From positions 1-42,604 of the forward strand of contig DAIRDH010000028.1 of the NCBI GenBank assembly GCA_036796255.1: 42,604 nucleotides of DNA, given 5' to 3'. Position numbers and translations under genes: made by a program. Each line of letters starts with the position of its first letter. Within the stretch, counting starts at the first letter, position 1. Positions 9,201 to 17,758 of the stretch are shown here, in pieces. The notes beneath the pieces were generated by a model. It made no database searches. It saw nothing but the letters and a program-made list of their open reading frames with translations, and was not told the DNA's origin. Source of the DNA: T3Sed10-241 sp036796255 (GTDB lineage Bacteria > Bacteroidota > Bacteroidia > Flavobacteriales_D > Cryomorphaceae).

Positions 9201-12200
9201 GCGGTATTGGGTACACTGTTGCCAGCAACAGGGTTTCCTCCGGCGTTAAAGAAATTTCCGCCAACTTCGGCGAGAGGACTCAGCAGTGTATTGAGGTTCA
9301 GGTTACCGGGGCCACCACAAAGCAGCTCTGTAACATTTGGACCTGCATCGCCTGGTTGGTCTACATTCACAGTGATATTTCCGGAAACGGAACCCGCACA
9401 GTTCTGGTCTTCTACTGATACCAGGGAATACGTGGTATTGGCAGTTGGGCTCACAGTGATACTACCTCCCGTGTTAAGGGTAACTGTTGTATTGTTTGTT
9501 CCATCAGTATAAACCACAATCCACGGTCCTGCTCCTTGCAAGTTTACCGGAAGGTTGGCTGATGAACCCACACAGATGGTTTGGTTGCCACCCGTGAGGG
9601 CAGCGCTCGCCGGGCAGCTGCAATTGGGCGAGTTGCCTGCCACTGTTTCGGTACCACAAGGTCCGTTGTCGGTGATATCAAAACTGTAGGGCGTACCCAC
9701 AGCAATGGGAGCAGATGTGAATGTGTTGCCCGCAACCGGTGCTCCATTTACATTGTAGTTGCCATTACCTCCCGTAATTTCGAAACTTACGGTGTAACTC
9801 GTTTGAGCAGCATTACAGGATGTTACTACGTTCACAGCGTTGAGCTCATTTTGTATTTCTATGTCGTAGGTTGCTTGATCGTCAGGGCATACGTTGCCTT
9901 CTACTGTATAGGTGTACGTGCCAGAAGAGGCTGGCGCATTGGGAACAGTTGTTACGGTTGCTCCTGCACTATTCGTGAATGTACCACCTGTTTGCGCAGC
10001 AGGATCAAGTAGGGTATTCAGGTTGAGGGTTCCACCAGCACCGCAAAGCACCGGATCGACATCCGGACCGGCATTGGGTGGAGTTTCAACGTTTACAGTT
10101 ATTGATCCTGATGCATTTCCAGTACAGTTCTGGTCAACAACGCCTGTGAGCACGTAAGTGGTATTGGCCGTGGGTGATACCGTAATGGTATGCCCGTCAG
10201 GCACAGCATTGATGGTGGTAGGCGTACCATTGGCAGTGTAAGTCACATCAAAAGGACCGGCGCCGGAAAGATTCAGCGTCAGGGTTGCATTGCTGCCAGC
10301 GCAGATATTTTGATTGCCACCTGCAAAGGATGCAGTCGCAGGGCAGAGGCAATTTGGGGAAGCACCACTCTGGGTGATGTTGGCACAAGGACCATCATCA
10401 GCAATGTCAAATGAGTAGGCAGTGCCCGTGGGTATGGGTGCTGAAGTAAAGGTATTCCCGGCAACAGCGGCACCATCTACAGTATAGTTGCCTGTGCCTC
10501 CAGATATAGTGAAGCTGACGGTATAGTCGGTTTGAGCAGCATTACAAACTGCATTTACCGCTCCGGTGATGCTTAGAGGCTCGTAAATATCGATCGTATA
10601 AGTCGCTGCGTCATCTGTACATGCAGTACCGGAAACGGTGTAGGTGTATACACCTGACGACGCCGGTGTATTTGGAACTGATCCTACGGTGGCTCCGAGA
10701 CTATTGGTGAAAGTACCACCTGTTTGCGCACCAGCGTCGAGGAGGGTATTCAGATTGAGTGTGCCACCTGCGCTGCAAATTTCTTCCGTCACATCAGGGC
10801 CCGCATTTGGTGGAGTTTCGACAGTGATCGTCACTGAGCCATTTGCAGCGCTGTTGCAGTTTTGGTCATCCACCGACACCAAAGAATAAGTTGTGGTGGT
10901 GAGTGGTGTCACATTGGTGCCTGCTCCTGAAGCTATTCCAGGAATGGTAATATCCCCTGTTCCATCATTGATCACAACGGTAAATGGACCTGCACCGCTG
11001 AGGTTGAATTGTAAATTAACCGTTTCACCCAAACATATCGTTTGGTCAAGGGTGATGAAATCTGCGTCAGCTGGACAAATGCAGGCAGGTGAAGCTCCAT
11101 TTTGAACAATGTTAGCGCATGGACCATCATCACCGATATCAAATGAATAGTTCGTGCCTGCAGGAATCAATGCCGAGGTGAAGGTGTTGCCTGCGATGCC
11201 TGTGCCATTTACTGTATAGTTGCCTGTACCGCCGGCAATGGTGAAGGACACGGTGTAGGCAGTCTGTGCAGGGTTGCAAACAGTATTGACAACTCCGGTG
11301 ATGCTAAGCGGGGCGTAAATCTCCAATATATATGTTGCCTGGTCAGCTGGGCACACTGCTCCCGGAACTGTGTAGGTATATACACCCGATGATGCGGGTG
11401 TATTGGGAACTGTAGTTACTGTTGCACCTGCACTGTTTGTAAATGTTCCTCCCGCTTGCGCACCAGGATCGAGAATGGTGGTAAGGTTGAGCGTGCCGCC
11501 TGCACTACATATTTGCTCATTTACATCAGGCCCGGCATTGGGTGGGGTTTCAACAACCACTACCAGGTCACCTGTTGCTGTGCTGGTGCAATTTTGGTCG
11601 CTTACTGAAACGAGGCTGTAGGTTGTTGTAATGGCTGGTGTCACATTGATGACAGGCGATCCTGCTGTAATACCCGTAAAAGTGATGTCACTGACACCAT
11701 CATTCAATACGACATCGAAGGGACCGGCCCCGGTGAAATTGAATTCGAGGTTGGCGCTGCCTCCAAGGCACACATCCAGGTTAGCACTCGCATTATCGAA
11801 AATAGCGCTCGCAGGACACACGCAGTTCGGGGATGCTCCGCTGACCACCTCATCAGAACAGCTTCCGGCATCACTCACGGTAAATGAGTAAGGTGTACCC
11901 GCTGCAATAGGTGTGGAAGTAAAATTGGCACCGCTAGGGGATCCGTTCACAAGGTAAGGTGGGGTGCCGCCTGAGATGTTGAATTGAACCACGTAAAATA
12001 GCTGGTTAGGCTGGCAGGCGGCATTAACTCCAGTCACTGCTATGGCAGGGACCACACTTACGTTTACCGTCGAACTCGCATCAGGACATGAATTTCCATC
12101 CAGGGTGTAGGTGAAAACGCCACCTGTTCCCAGCGTGGTTGGGCATTGGTTGTTAGGCACTGTTGCTCCAACCGAATTTGTCCAGACTCCGCCGGCATCA

Positions 12201-15200
12201 AAAGCACCGCTGATTCCAGTACTTAAATTGAAGCAGGGCTCATCAGCACAAAAATTGAGTGAGCCATTGCCACCAGCATTGGGTATTCCTTCCACGGTTA
12301 GGGTCAGGTCGGCACTGTCGTCGCACGTACCGTTGTCGACGGTGTAAGTGAGCGTTTGGGTTGAGCCCGCGAGGGCGCTAATATCAAAAGGATTGGCCAC
12401 ACTCCAGGTTCCGCCGGCATTAGGTGTTCCTCCGAGGTAGCTTGTAAGGTCTATACTGCCCAGGTTTTCGCAAAGGGTTACAGCATTGTTGTTACCGGCG
12501 TTTGGCACGGGCAATACAGTTACTGTCACGACTGAGGTCACAGGAGGACATCCCGGTGAAGTTAAAGAATACGTGTAGTTGCCTGAGGGATGAATAGCAG
12601 GATTAAAGTTTACACCAGCGCCTCCGAAGAAGTTGCCAGACGGATTGGTCCAAAAACCGCCCAGCGCCGGACCTCCCCCCAATTGAGATATCAATGTGAA
12701 TGGTGCGTTTACTGTACAAACTGTATTACTTCCATTTGTACCTGCATTGGGTAGTGCCGATAAATTGACAGTTACCGTTGCTGTGCTGGTACAGCTGCCG
12801 CTGGGAGAACTCACTTCATAGACATACGCTCCGGCTGGATCGCCAGGCGAAAAAATTCCATTTGTGGGCCCACCGGCAGGCACAGAAATCCAGGTGCCAC
12901 CGGCCGCCGCTCCACCACCTAAGGCTGTGAATAGGTTGGTTGTGCCCGTCGCATTTGGACAAAGAGTAAGGGTTACGCTGTTACCGGCATTTGGAGTATC
13001 TTCAATGGTAATATCAATGCTCTCGGTATCAGCCCCGCAATTAGCGCTGTTTAAGGTATATGTATACGTGCCTGTTTGCGCAGTAGCTGGATTGAGGGTA
13101 GCTCCCGTAAATCCTCCTGGACCACTCCAGGTGCCGGTTGTGGCAGAGGGAGGGGTAGCAAGCAGCGTGAAAAGAGAAAAAGCCGGGTCAGAGTCACAGT
13201 AAAGTTGCGGTGCGGTCGTCGCCGTTCCCGCCGATGGACTGGGCTGGAGGTTGATGGTTACCTGGGCAAAGGCGTTGCACGTAGGAGTGCCTGTGAGGTA
13301 AGTGTATACAGCGCCGTTGGTTACGGTGGCACCACTTACATTTGGTCCCACTTCAACCCCCCCGAGGGTCCATATACCTCCGGTATCTGGGCTGCCATTG
13401 AGGCCGATAAATAGGGGTATGTTGACATCATTTTCGCAAATATTTAAAGTGCCATCCAGGCCTGCGCTGGGGAGTGGGATTACAGTTACCAAAATATCCT
13501 GGCTGTCGCTATCACAAGTAGTGGTTACGGTATAGGTATAGGTGCCCGATGGTGAAGTGGCTGGGTTGAACGTACAGCCCGCTATTGGGTTACCAGTTGG
13601 ACCCACCCAGCTGCCTCCTGCTTGTGCATTGGGAACAAAGTCCGTAAGGCAGAAAACAGGATCTGACTCACAAAGGGTAATCTCAATAAAATCACCCGCA
13701 TTGGCATCAGCGGGCAGGATGGTGATTTGCATCAGATTTGTTGAAAAGCACTCGGTACCCTCCAATCCGCCAGAATACTGCAAAATCAGCACAGTATTGG
13801 GTGTGTAGTTGGAAGGGTCTAAGGCGTTTCCGGGGAAAGTCTCGGTCGGATCGGCCGTATTGGACCAGGTGAGCCCTGGTGTTGGAGTGCCGTCGAGAAT
13901 GGTTTCGAGAACGAAGGGTGGATCTGTAACGCACACGTTGGCGACAGTAAAGTCTCCAGCGTCAACAGGCGGAAATGCAGTGACAAAAAGTGTGTCTATA
14001 TCAGTAGAGCATGGAAGTTGTCCATAATAATAGACCAAATATCCGCTTACCATTGGGGTTGGTGGAGGGTTGTTGTTGAAGTTTGCAGGATTGATATTGG
14101 GTTGGGCGGTGGTCCAGAAATTAAGAATACCACTCGAAAGGTTGCTGTATACCCAGGATGCGCCCAATCCCGATAATGGTGTCCCGCCCAGACTATCTAA
14201 AGGATTAAAGGGTGGAGAAATTGTACATACTTGAATGTCTGCGCTCTCAGCACCAACGCCTGTGCCTCCTGCGAATCCAACACCAATAGTGAGGGTAACA
14301 GGGCAATTGTTAGGATCGTTGAAATTATAAGTATAAGTACCGGCCGCGCTTGTGTTCGGGTCTATAGGTCCATTGCCACCAACAAGGTCTATCCCATTAG
14401 GGTCAGTCCATGTGCCGCCAAACGTGGGATCAGGAAATGGGAATGACGGGCCCAATTGGGAAGCAATAGTAGTAGGTGTAGCGCCGCAATACGTGAAGTT
14501 CGTGAGGTTACCAAGGTCAATAAACTCCATGGTGATGACGCTTGTCCTCAAGCATCCATCCGAACCCGTCACGGTATAAGTATAATCACCCGGATCGCTG
14601 GTAAGCGGGTCAAAGAGGTATTCATTGTCTGTGGTGGTACTTCCGGCAGGATCGGTCCAGAAACCATCGTCCTGCACTGGCGCACCGAGCTCGTCATAGA
14701 GGTCGAAAATACCGTTGTTGCAAATGTCGAGCGTGCCGGGTGAAACACCAGGCTCCCCATCGCAGCAATTGAGGCTCACGGTGATGGGTGGCGTTTGAGC
14801 AAAGTTAGGGCTTGTGGCGCAGCCGGCAAATTGCCCCGAACCCCAGCTCCCTGTAATTCCATCGCCCGATAGGAAGATTTCCGGAAGGATGTCGGCCTGG
14901 TCAAAGGGATTGCCCGGTCCACCGCACTCTGCATCCAGTGTTATTGTAAAGCAAAAAGTCCAGGAGCCACCCGTACAAATATTGCCCCAGTTATTGCCAG
15001 GGTTGGTGTCTTGAAAGCCATTGCCGGCAGCGGTTTCGTAATAAAAACCAGGACCCCAGGTCTGGCCTGTTGCGCTTGCCACAATGGACTCGTAATAGGC
15101 CCAAAATCCATTTCCACTGCAAGCCGGGGTTGGCGGAACAATATCAGTAATGGCATCCACATCCCATCCATCGGGGAAGGTCAAAGTAATACCATGCAGC

Positions 15201-15415
15201 CATGCCCCACCCGCACCTGAGTCGGTGAAACCGCTGATGGTGCAGCATATATCAACATCCTGACCTGCTTCGTACTCGTCATTTACGGGAGGAGGGTCAA
15301 GGGTCCATACTGTTGTTGCTGTGCAGGTTTGACCGTAGCTAGATGCTGCTGAAAGCAATAGACCGGCGAGAAAAATGAAAGCAAGAAGCCTTTCAGTTAA
15401 CTTCTGAATGATCAT
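6206..15415 (-). CDS. Giant repetitive T9SS adhesin with type B C-terminal sorting domain
   Basis: About 3070 residues. The frame extends to an ATG at 15442, but a promoter -7 box covers 15440-15447, so I prefer the ATG at 15415, which gives the signal peptide MIIQKLTERLLAFIF ending SSYGQ. After a unique N-terminal domain (about 200 residues, Trp/Gly-rich) come roughly a dozen Ig-like modules of 65-90 residues (pattern NAG..LC, LGG, GG.W, G.YTY, C), then five tandem units of about 245 residues (DNA 12290-8630), then divergent Ig-like modules, a PKD-like domain (FFWDFAGLG region) and the terminal YVPNAFTPDGDGKNELW ... FDRTG ... VLLR domain. The last matches the type B gliding-motility-associated sorting domain, so T9SS export and surface attachment are expected. 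Most Ig modules carry paired Cys. Probable adhesin or gliding-type filament; the ligand is unknown. Confidence 0.92.
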   Translation of the reverse strand: MIIQKLTERLLAFIFLAGLLLSAASSYGQTCTATTVWTLDPPPVNDEYEAGQDVDICCTISGFTDSGAGGAWLHGITLTFPDGWDVDAITDIVPPTPACSGNGFWAYYESIVASATGQTWGPGFYYETAAGNGFQDTNPGNNWGNICTGGSWTFCFTITLDAECGGPGNPFDQADILPEIFLSGDGITGSWGSGQFAGCATSPNFAQTPPITVSLNCCDGEPGVSPGTLDICNNGIFDLYDELGAPVQDDGFWTDPAGSTTTDNEYLFDPLTSDPGDYTYTVTGSDGCLRTSVITMEFIDLGNLTNFTYCGATPTTIASQLGPSFPFPDPTFGGTWTDPNGIDLVGGNGPIDPNTSAAGTYTYNFNDPNNCPVTLTIGVGFAGGTGVGAESADIQVCTISPPFNPLDSLGGTPLSGLGASWVYSNLSSGILNFWTTAQPNINPANFNNNPPPTPMVSGYLVYYYGQLPCSTDIDTLFVTAFPPVDAGDFTVANVCVTDPPFVLETILDGTPTPGLTWSNTADPTETFPGNALDPSNYTPNTVLILQYSGGLEGTECFSTNLMQITILPADANAGDFIEITLCESDPVFCLTDFVPNAQAGGSWVGPTGNPIAGCTFNPATSPSGTYTYTVTTTCDSDSQDILVTVIPLPSAGLDGTLNICENDVNIPLFIGLNGSPDTGGIWTLGGVEVGPNVSGATVTNGAVYTYLTGTPTCNAFAQVTINLQPSPSAGTATTAPQLYCDSDPAFSLFTLLATPPSATTGTWSGPGGFTGATLNPATAQTGTYTYTLNSANCGADTESIDITIEDTPNAGNSVTLTLCPNATGTTNLFTALGGGAAAGGTWISVPAGGPTNGIFSPGDPAGAYVYEVSSPSGSCTSTATVTVNLSALPNAGTNGSNTVCTVNAPFTLISQLGGGPALGGFWTNPSGNFFGGAGVNFNPAIHPSGNYTYSLTSPGCPPVTSVVTVTVLPVPNAGNNNAVTLCENLGSIDLTSYLGGTPNAGGTWSVANPFDISALAGSTQTLTYTVDNGTCDDSADLTLTVEGIPNAGGNGSLNFCADEPCFNLSTGISGAFDAGGVWTNSVGATVPNNQCPTTLGTGGVFTYTLDGNSCPDASSTVNVSVVPAIAVTGVNAACQPNQLFYVVQFNISGGTPPYLVNGSPSGANFTSTPIAAGTPYSFTVSDAGSCSDEVVSGASPNCVCPASAIFDNASANLDVCLGGSANLEFNFTGAGPFDVVLNDGVSDITFTGITAGSPVINVTPAITTTYSLVSVSDQNCTSTATGDLVVVVETPPNAGPDVNEQICSAGGTLNLTTILDPGAQAGGTFTNSAGATVTTVPNTPASSGVYTYTVPGAVCPADQATYILEIYAPLSITGVVNTVCNPAQTAYTVSFTIAGGTGNYTVNGTGIAGNTFTSALIPAGTNYSFDIGDDGPCANIVQNGASPACICPADADFITLDQTICLGETVNLQFNLSGAGPFTVVINDGTGDITIPGIASGAGTNVTPLTTTTYSLVSVDDQNCNSAANGSVTITVETPPNAGPDVTEEICSAGGTLNLNTLLDAGAQTGGTFTNSLGATVGSVPNTPASSGVYTYTVSGTACTDDAATYTIDIYEPLSITGAVNAVCNAAQTDYTVSFTISGGTGNYTVDGAAVAGNTFTSAPIPTGTAYSFDIADDGPCANITQSGASPNCLCPATASFAGGNQNICAGSNATLTLNLSGAGPFDVTYTANGTPTTINAVPDGHTITVSPTANTTYVLTGVVDQNCTGNASGSITVNVETPPNAGPDVDPVLCGAGGTLNLNTLLDPAAQTGGTFTNSAGATVTTVPNAPASSGTYTYTVEGNVCPDDQATYDIEIQNELNAVNVVTSCNAAQTSYTVSFEITGGNGNYNVNGAPVAGNTFTSAPIAVGTPYSFDITDNGPCGTETVAGNSPNCSCPASAALTGGNQTICVGSSANLPVNLQGAGPWIVVYTDGTNNTTVTLNTGGSITVSPTANTTYSLVSVEDQNCAGSVSGNITVNVDQPGDAGPNVTELLCGGPGNLNLNTLLSPLAEVGGNFFNAGGNPVAGNSVPNTAASSGVYTYTVDPNSCPASEAQYNITINNPLVANAIVTTCNLAQTEYTVGFSISGGSGTYTVNGNPIPGNTFTSALINATDGYLFTIDDNGPCASVEVSGDSPDCSCLAEGSISGSTSICQGSSTNLVFDLTGIPPFTVLYQNSNDPANPITLNNVTNGQTVQLSPTANSTYTLLSVSDANCTGTVVGDPVVININSPVVVNNVTETCSDIGDTYTVTFNVTGGVAPIVITPAGGNFNAGTGLYTSAPINSGSGYNFTVNNAGACPAVTVNGAPFTCPCVTDAGTLQNATLVACTNETVSVLPNIGPVLDGNDTYQFALHNGTANSFGTVLILSDDANFGYNPVLTPGVTYYISAIAGNQNAQGNVNVNDPCFSASPGIPVVFNPLPTASFGGNISICAGETGALNLNFTGSGPWTYSYTINGGAPQGPFVSNGNNTSITVNQPGVYAISSLTDSQCVGNPTAQATVNNIPAPTAVIGGEEEVCENSGNGPEVEFTGTAPWSFTYTMGGESADSVTTFNNPYTIPAFESATYTLGTVSDANCTGAASGSIDITYIEAPTAVINGGGSVCSGQSASFTATLTGEGPWTVLYTVDGVPQPPITTDEAVYTFSSGVSGVYTVTQVTDQRCSGPGTAGDAILQISTALDGEIEASDDIICIGQPLELNFNISGNPPFDLTYAINGETFQVNGIPQNYSISLNPTEAIVAELIFVQDGSSPACSADLSNSVFIQVSELPNAPVLRDDTICAGVGPTAIGVPSAPGLTYSWTPTTGLSDPNISNPQVTLVNEGLSPKSFKYILTASNGLCFASDTMTITVDPGPRARFLHSPTPASAEDPVVFFLNRSIFVPGTQFFWDFAGLGSSTAFSPEYKFPDGREGSYQVTLTAIDPVLGCSDTYTARVEVEKELLVYVPNAFTPDGDGKNELWGPVMTNIDPNDYRLTVFDRTGRIVFETRNVKERWNGGLMNGDYYLEPGLYVWTIEGREIGALDEFEMTGTVVLLR
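8630..12290 (-). repeat. Five tandem ~732-bp coding repeats inside the giant adhesin
   Basis: The phrase encoding (P)PNAGPDV or its variant recurs near 12280, 11540, 10806, 10075 and 9348, a spacing of about 727-740 bp. Each unit encodes an Ig-like module (LC.AGG, GGTFTNS.GA, SSGVYTYTV), a SprB-like module (VSF.I.GGTGNYTVNG, NTFTSAPI, YSFDI.DDGPC, SPNC.CPA) and a third module (C.G...L..NL.GAGPF, TTYSLVSV.DQNC). Units 1-3 are the most alike and the ends diverge, as expected for expansion by unequal recombination. Spacing was measured from anchor words rather than by full alignment. Confidence 0.85.
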
Positions 15416-15439
15416 AATGAGTGGTTTGAACAAGGTGCA

Positions 15440-15447
15440 CAAAGATA
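15440..15447 (-). promoter_or_regulatory. Candidate -7 box for the giant adhesin operon
   Basis: On the minus strand the sequence reads TATCTTTG, a full match to the Bacteroidota -7 consensus TAnnTTTG. No clean TTG lies 17-23 nt upstream, so the -33 element is weak. Transcription would begin near 15433, leaving a short leader before the ATG at 15415 and arguing against the upstream ATG at 15442. Confidence 0.5.
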
Positions 15448-15745
15448 CAAAACCAAGACGTTTATCGTCCTGTTAACATTTAGTTCTTTCACCGTAGGTG
15501 ACGATGAGAAAATGTATTAGTTGCCCAGCAATGTCAACACAATCGTTCAGAAATGAATTGACCATTCGGGGGGCGAGTTCAAACTAAATTGCGACCAAAG
15601 TGCTTAAGCAAACGATAAAAATATGTTGTCGATTTTTCTTAAAATTACCGGACAAGTATTTTTTTTCACTGGTGTCTGACAAATGCGCGTGATTTTTTCA
15701 GAGGCTGGTGATTGTCCCATTAAGACCTTCAATTTGCGGTACAAA
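15448..15745. other. Intergenic region between the giant adhesin and the PKD membrane protein
   Basis: AT-rich spacer holding the adhesin promoter at one edge and the upstream gene's terminator at the other. I see no convincing ORF, RNA or repeat between. Being downstream of a terminator, it could carry operator sites for the adhesin operon, but none is recognisable. Confidence 0.5.
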
Positions 15746-15771
15746 AAAAGGAGCACTTTAGCACTCCTTTT
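15746..15771 (-). terminator. Intrinsic terminator after the PKD membrane protein gene
   Basis: AAAAGGAG (15746-15753) pairs with CTCCTTTT (15764-15771) over a 10-nt loop. On the minus strand the hairpin is followed by a T-run (complement of the A7 at 15743-15749), so it acts on the minus-strand gene ending at 15810 and separates the sigma/PKD unit from the adhesin operon. Confidence 0.8.
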
Positions 15772-15809
15772 AAGATATCCATAATTGCCGCTGATGACGT
15801 TTAAAGAAT

Positions 15810-17111
15810 TCAGCGTATGGCCAACTTTCCTTTCTTCACTTCAATCTTTTCACCTTTCTCAATGGTGTGTACGTAAACGAATTGTCCTTTTTGACCAGAC
15901 GTATCCCAGCCCTGTCCGTCGGTTGAGGTATGGGTCAGGCTGCCATCAACGGAATCAAATATGTACAATTTGCCTTCCTTGAAAGGGGCAAAAAGTGAAT
16001 CTGTGGCCTGGTCTACGATGTACAAATTGGCATCGCTGGCAAATGTCATGTAGTGGCTAAGCGAATCGGTGCATCCGCTTTGATTCTGCACAATAAGCTT
16101 CACGCTTCTCTCCATCTTACCGCCAATAGGCACTAAAGCAACATTGGCATTGTCAGTGATTTCACCATCTATATGCAATTCGCTGTTTTCATCGCCCACA
16201 CTCGCGTTTTCAATTCGCAATAAGTCGGGCGAAGTAACCTTGATTGAGGTGCGTGCACGTGGCACTTCAAGTACTTCAATACTGGCTTGTACCACATTTG
16301 ATGTGATCTGGCCGGTGGTGTATGAAGTGACAGAGAGCGAGACATCAAACGTTCCTGATTTATTGAAGGTGTGGGCAGGGTTGGCTTCATTGCTGAAAAA
16401 GCCATCACCAAAATTCCACAAAAATTTCGCATCCTGGCTGTATTCTTCAGATGCAGCAAATTGGATGGTCAAACCCTTGCAGCTCGTGTGAATCGAACGC
16501 TTATTGGATGCGTCCGTGCCAGTAATAATTGTTTCGCTCCCGATTATTTTATTTTTTGTCAAGGTACCTGATGAAATCGTCTTCTCATTTGATTTCCCTG
16601 ACTCAGTTGCACCAACACTATTATTCGAATTGGAATTTCCGGCATTAGCGCTGGCTAAATCAGCTTTCGCGTTTTTTTCATTCAGGGCTGAAGAAGTCTT
16701 CTCCGTTTGGGAATTTACAGGAATTAGGTTTTCAGTATCGCTGTTTGCTTTATCTGGGTCTTGCGTATCAGCAAGCGCTTGATCGTTGTTGTCCGATGAT
16801 CCAGATGATACTTCTGTTTTTACTGATTCTTTTGATTCCACAGCGCTGCTGTCAACCTGAACAATGCTTACCTCTTTTTCAACTGCGCCCTGCTCAGAAA
16901 GCGTGTACACAAGTGTAAGGAATACAAGGCCCACCACTGCGAGGGCGCCGCTGAATGCCATGGCGTAGTTGACAGGACTTGGCGCTATTTGGCTTAATTT
17001 ACTGCTAAATTGCTCCCATGAGGCTTCTTCAAACGGCTCGGCATGCCCTTCGTAGGTGTCCTTTATTTGAGCATCAAATGAGCTAAATTGTTTTTCCATT
17101 TCTTTTATCAA
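15810..17111 (-). CDS. Membrane-anchored PKD protein, candidate anti-sigma factor, with a sorting-domain-like C-terminus
   Basis: A 433-residue single-pass membrane protein. Residues 1-47 are cytoplasmic in character with the motif PFEEASWEQFSSKL, of the kind found at the N-terminus of proteins encoded next to ECF sigma factors in Bacteroidota. A membrane segment follows (about 48-71), then a Ser/Asn/Lys/Glu-rich low-complexity periplasmic linker (about 75-205) and a PKD domain (about 205-290, FLWNFGDGFFS, HTFNKSGTFDVSLSV). The C-terminal 70 residues (KLYIFDSVDG, GWDTSG, GQFVYV, ending KKGKLAIR) resemble a degenerate T9SS type B sorting domain. The start overlaps the sigma gene by 29 bp (17 bp if the ATG at 17099 is used). 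No zinc anti-sigma motif (HxxxCxxC) is present. The anti-sigma role is inferred from overlap and topology. Confidence 0.82.
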   Translation of the reverse strand: MIKEMEKQFSSFDAQIKDTYEGHAEPFEEASWEQFSSKLSQIAPSPVNYAMAFSGALAVVGLVFLTLVYTLSEQGAVEKEVSIVQVDSSAVESKESVKTEVSSGSSDNNDQALADTQDPDKANSDTENLIPVNSQTEKTSSALNEKNAKADLASANAGNSNSNNSVGATESGKSNEKTISSGTLTKNKIIGSETIITGTDASNKRSIHTSCKGLTIQFAASEEYSQDAKFLWNFGDGFFSNEANPAHTFNKSGTFDVSLSVTSYTTGQITSNVVQASIEVLEVPRARTSIKVTSPDLLRIENASVGDENSELHIDGEITDNANVALVPIGGKMERSVKLIVQNQSGCTDSLSHYMTFASDANLYIVDQATDSLFAPFKEGKLYIFDSVDGSLTHTSTDGQGWDTSGQKGQFVYVHTIEKGEKIEVKKGKLAIR

Positions 17112-17706
17112 GTTCTTTGGTCAGTATTTTTTTCAAATTGGCCCTGGCCTTTGCCAAATTTGATTTACTCGTGCCCACGCTTATGTTCAGGGCATCGGCT
17201 ATGTCCTGGTGTGAATAATCTTCAAAAACGTACAGGTTAAAAACTGTACGGTAGGCGGTTGAAAGTTGTTCCATTCCTTTTTTTACATCGCTCACTTCGA
17301 GTGACAATTCCAAGGGAGCTTCATCCTCTTCGCCATCTTCAATGTCATCTTGAAAATCCTCAATGGACTGTTCATTCTGGGCGAGCAAAAATTCCGTTTT
17401 CGACTTTCGAACGTAATCGATCGCCGTATTCACAACAATTCGGCGCACCCAACCTTCGAAGGATCCGACAAAATTGAACTTTTCAATATTTTTAAACAAC
17501 TTGATAAAGCCATCCTGGAGGATGTCCTTTGCTTGATCATCGTTGTTGGTATAGCGTCTGCAAACGGCAAGCATTTTACCGTAAAATAATTTGTAAATCT
17601 CTTCCTGGCTTCTGCGATGATTTCTCATGCAGCCTTGAATCAGCTCTTTAAGCTGATTTTCAGAAAGGGAGTTTACATCCGTTATTTTCAAGACGGTCGA
17701 AGTATA
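17083..17706 (-). CDS. ECF-type RNA polymerase sigma-70 factor
   Basis: About 207 residues from the ATG at 17706; a further in-frame ATG at 17730 adds MWIALAT, which looks like leader sequence. Region 2 is visible (EEIYKLFYGKMLAVCRRYTNN, AKDILQDGFIKLFKNI, FEGWVRRIVVNTAIDYVRK), followed by an acidic linker (DDIEDGEEDEAP) and region 4 with its helix-turn-helix (LSTAYRTVFNLYVFEDYSHQDIADALNISVGTSKSNLAKAR). There is no region 1.1 or 3, as expected for the ECF group. It directs core polymerase to a specific promoter set, unknown here. The downstream overlap with a membrane protein fits a sigma/anti-sigma pair; a terminator after that partner ends the unit. Confidence 0.95.
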   Translation of the reverse strand, partial: YTSTVLKITDVNSLSENQLKELIQGCMRNHRRSQEEIYKLFYGKMLAVCRRYTNNDDQAKDILQDGFIKLFKNIEKFNFVGSFEGWVRRIVVNTAIDYVRKSKTEFLLAQNEQSIEDFQDDIEDGEEDEAPLELSLEVSDVKKGMEQLSTAYRTVFNLYVFEDYSHQDIADALNISVGTSKSNLAKARANLKKILTKELDKRNGKTI

Positions 17707-17758
17707 CATGGTTGCCAAAGCAATCCACAATGTGTTATCGGCAACGCTCTTCTTGCAA

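Noticed and set aside
8630..12290. Regular repeats that could be mistaken for a CRISPR or satellite array
   Set aside because: The period is about 732 bp, the frame is open throughout and the units encode Ig-like modules.
7870..14750. Many forward-strand ORFs of 60-140 codons opposite the giant adhesin
   Set aside because: They are shadows of a GC-balanced repetitive gene, rich in Pro/Val/Ser, repeat with it and lack any recognisable domain or start signal.
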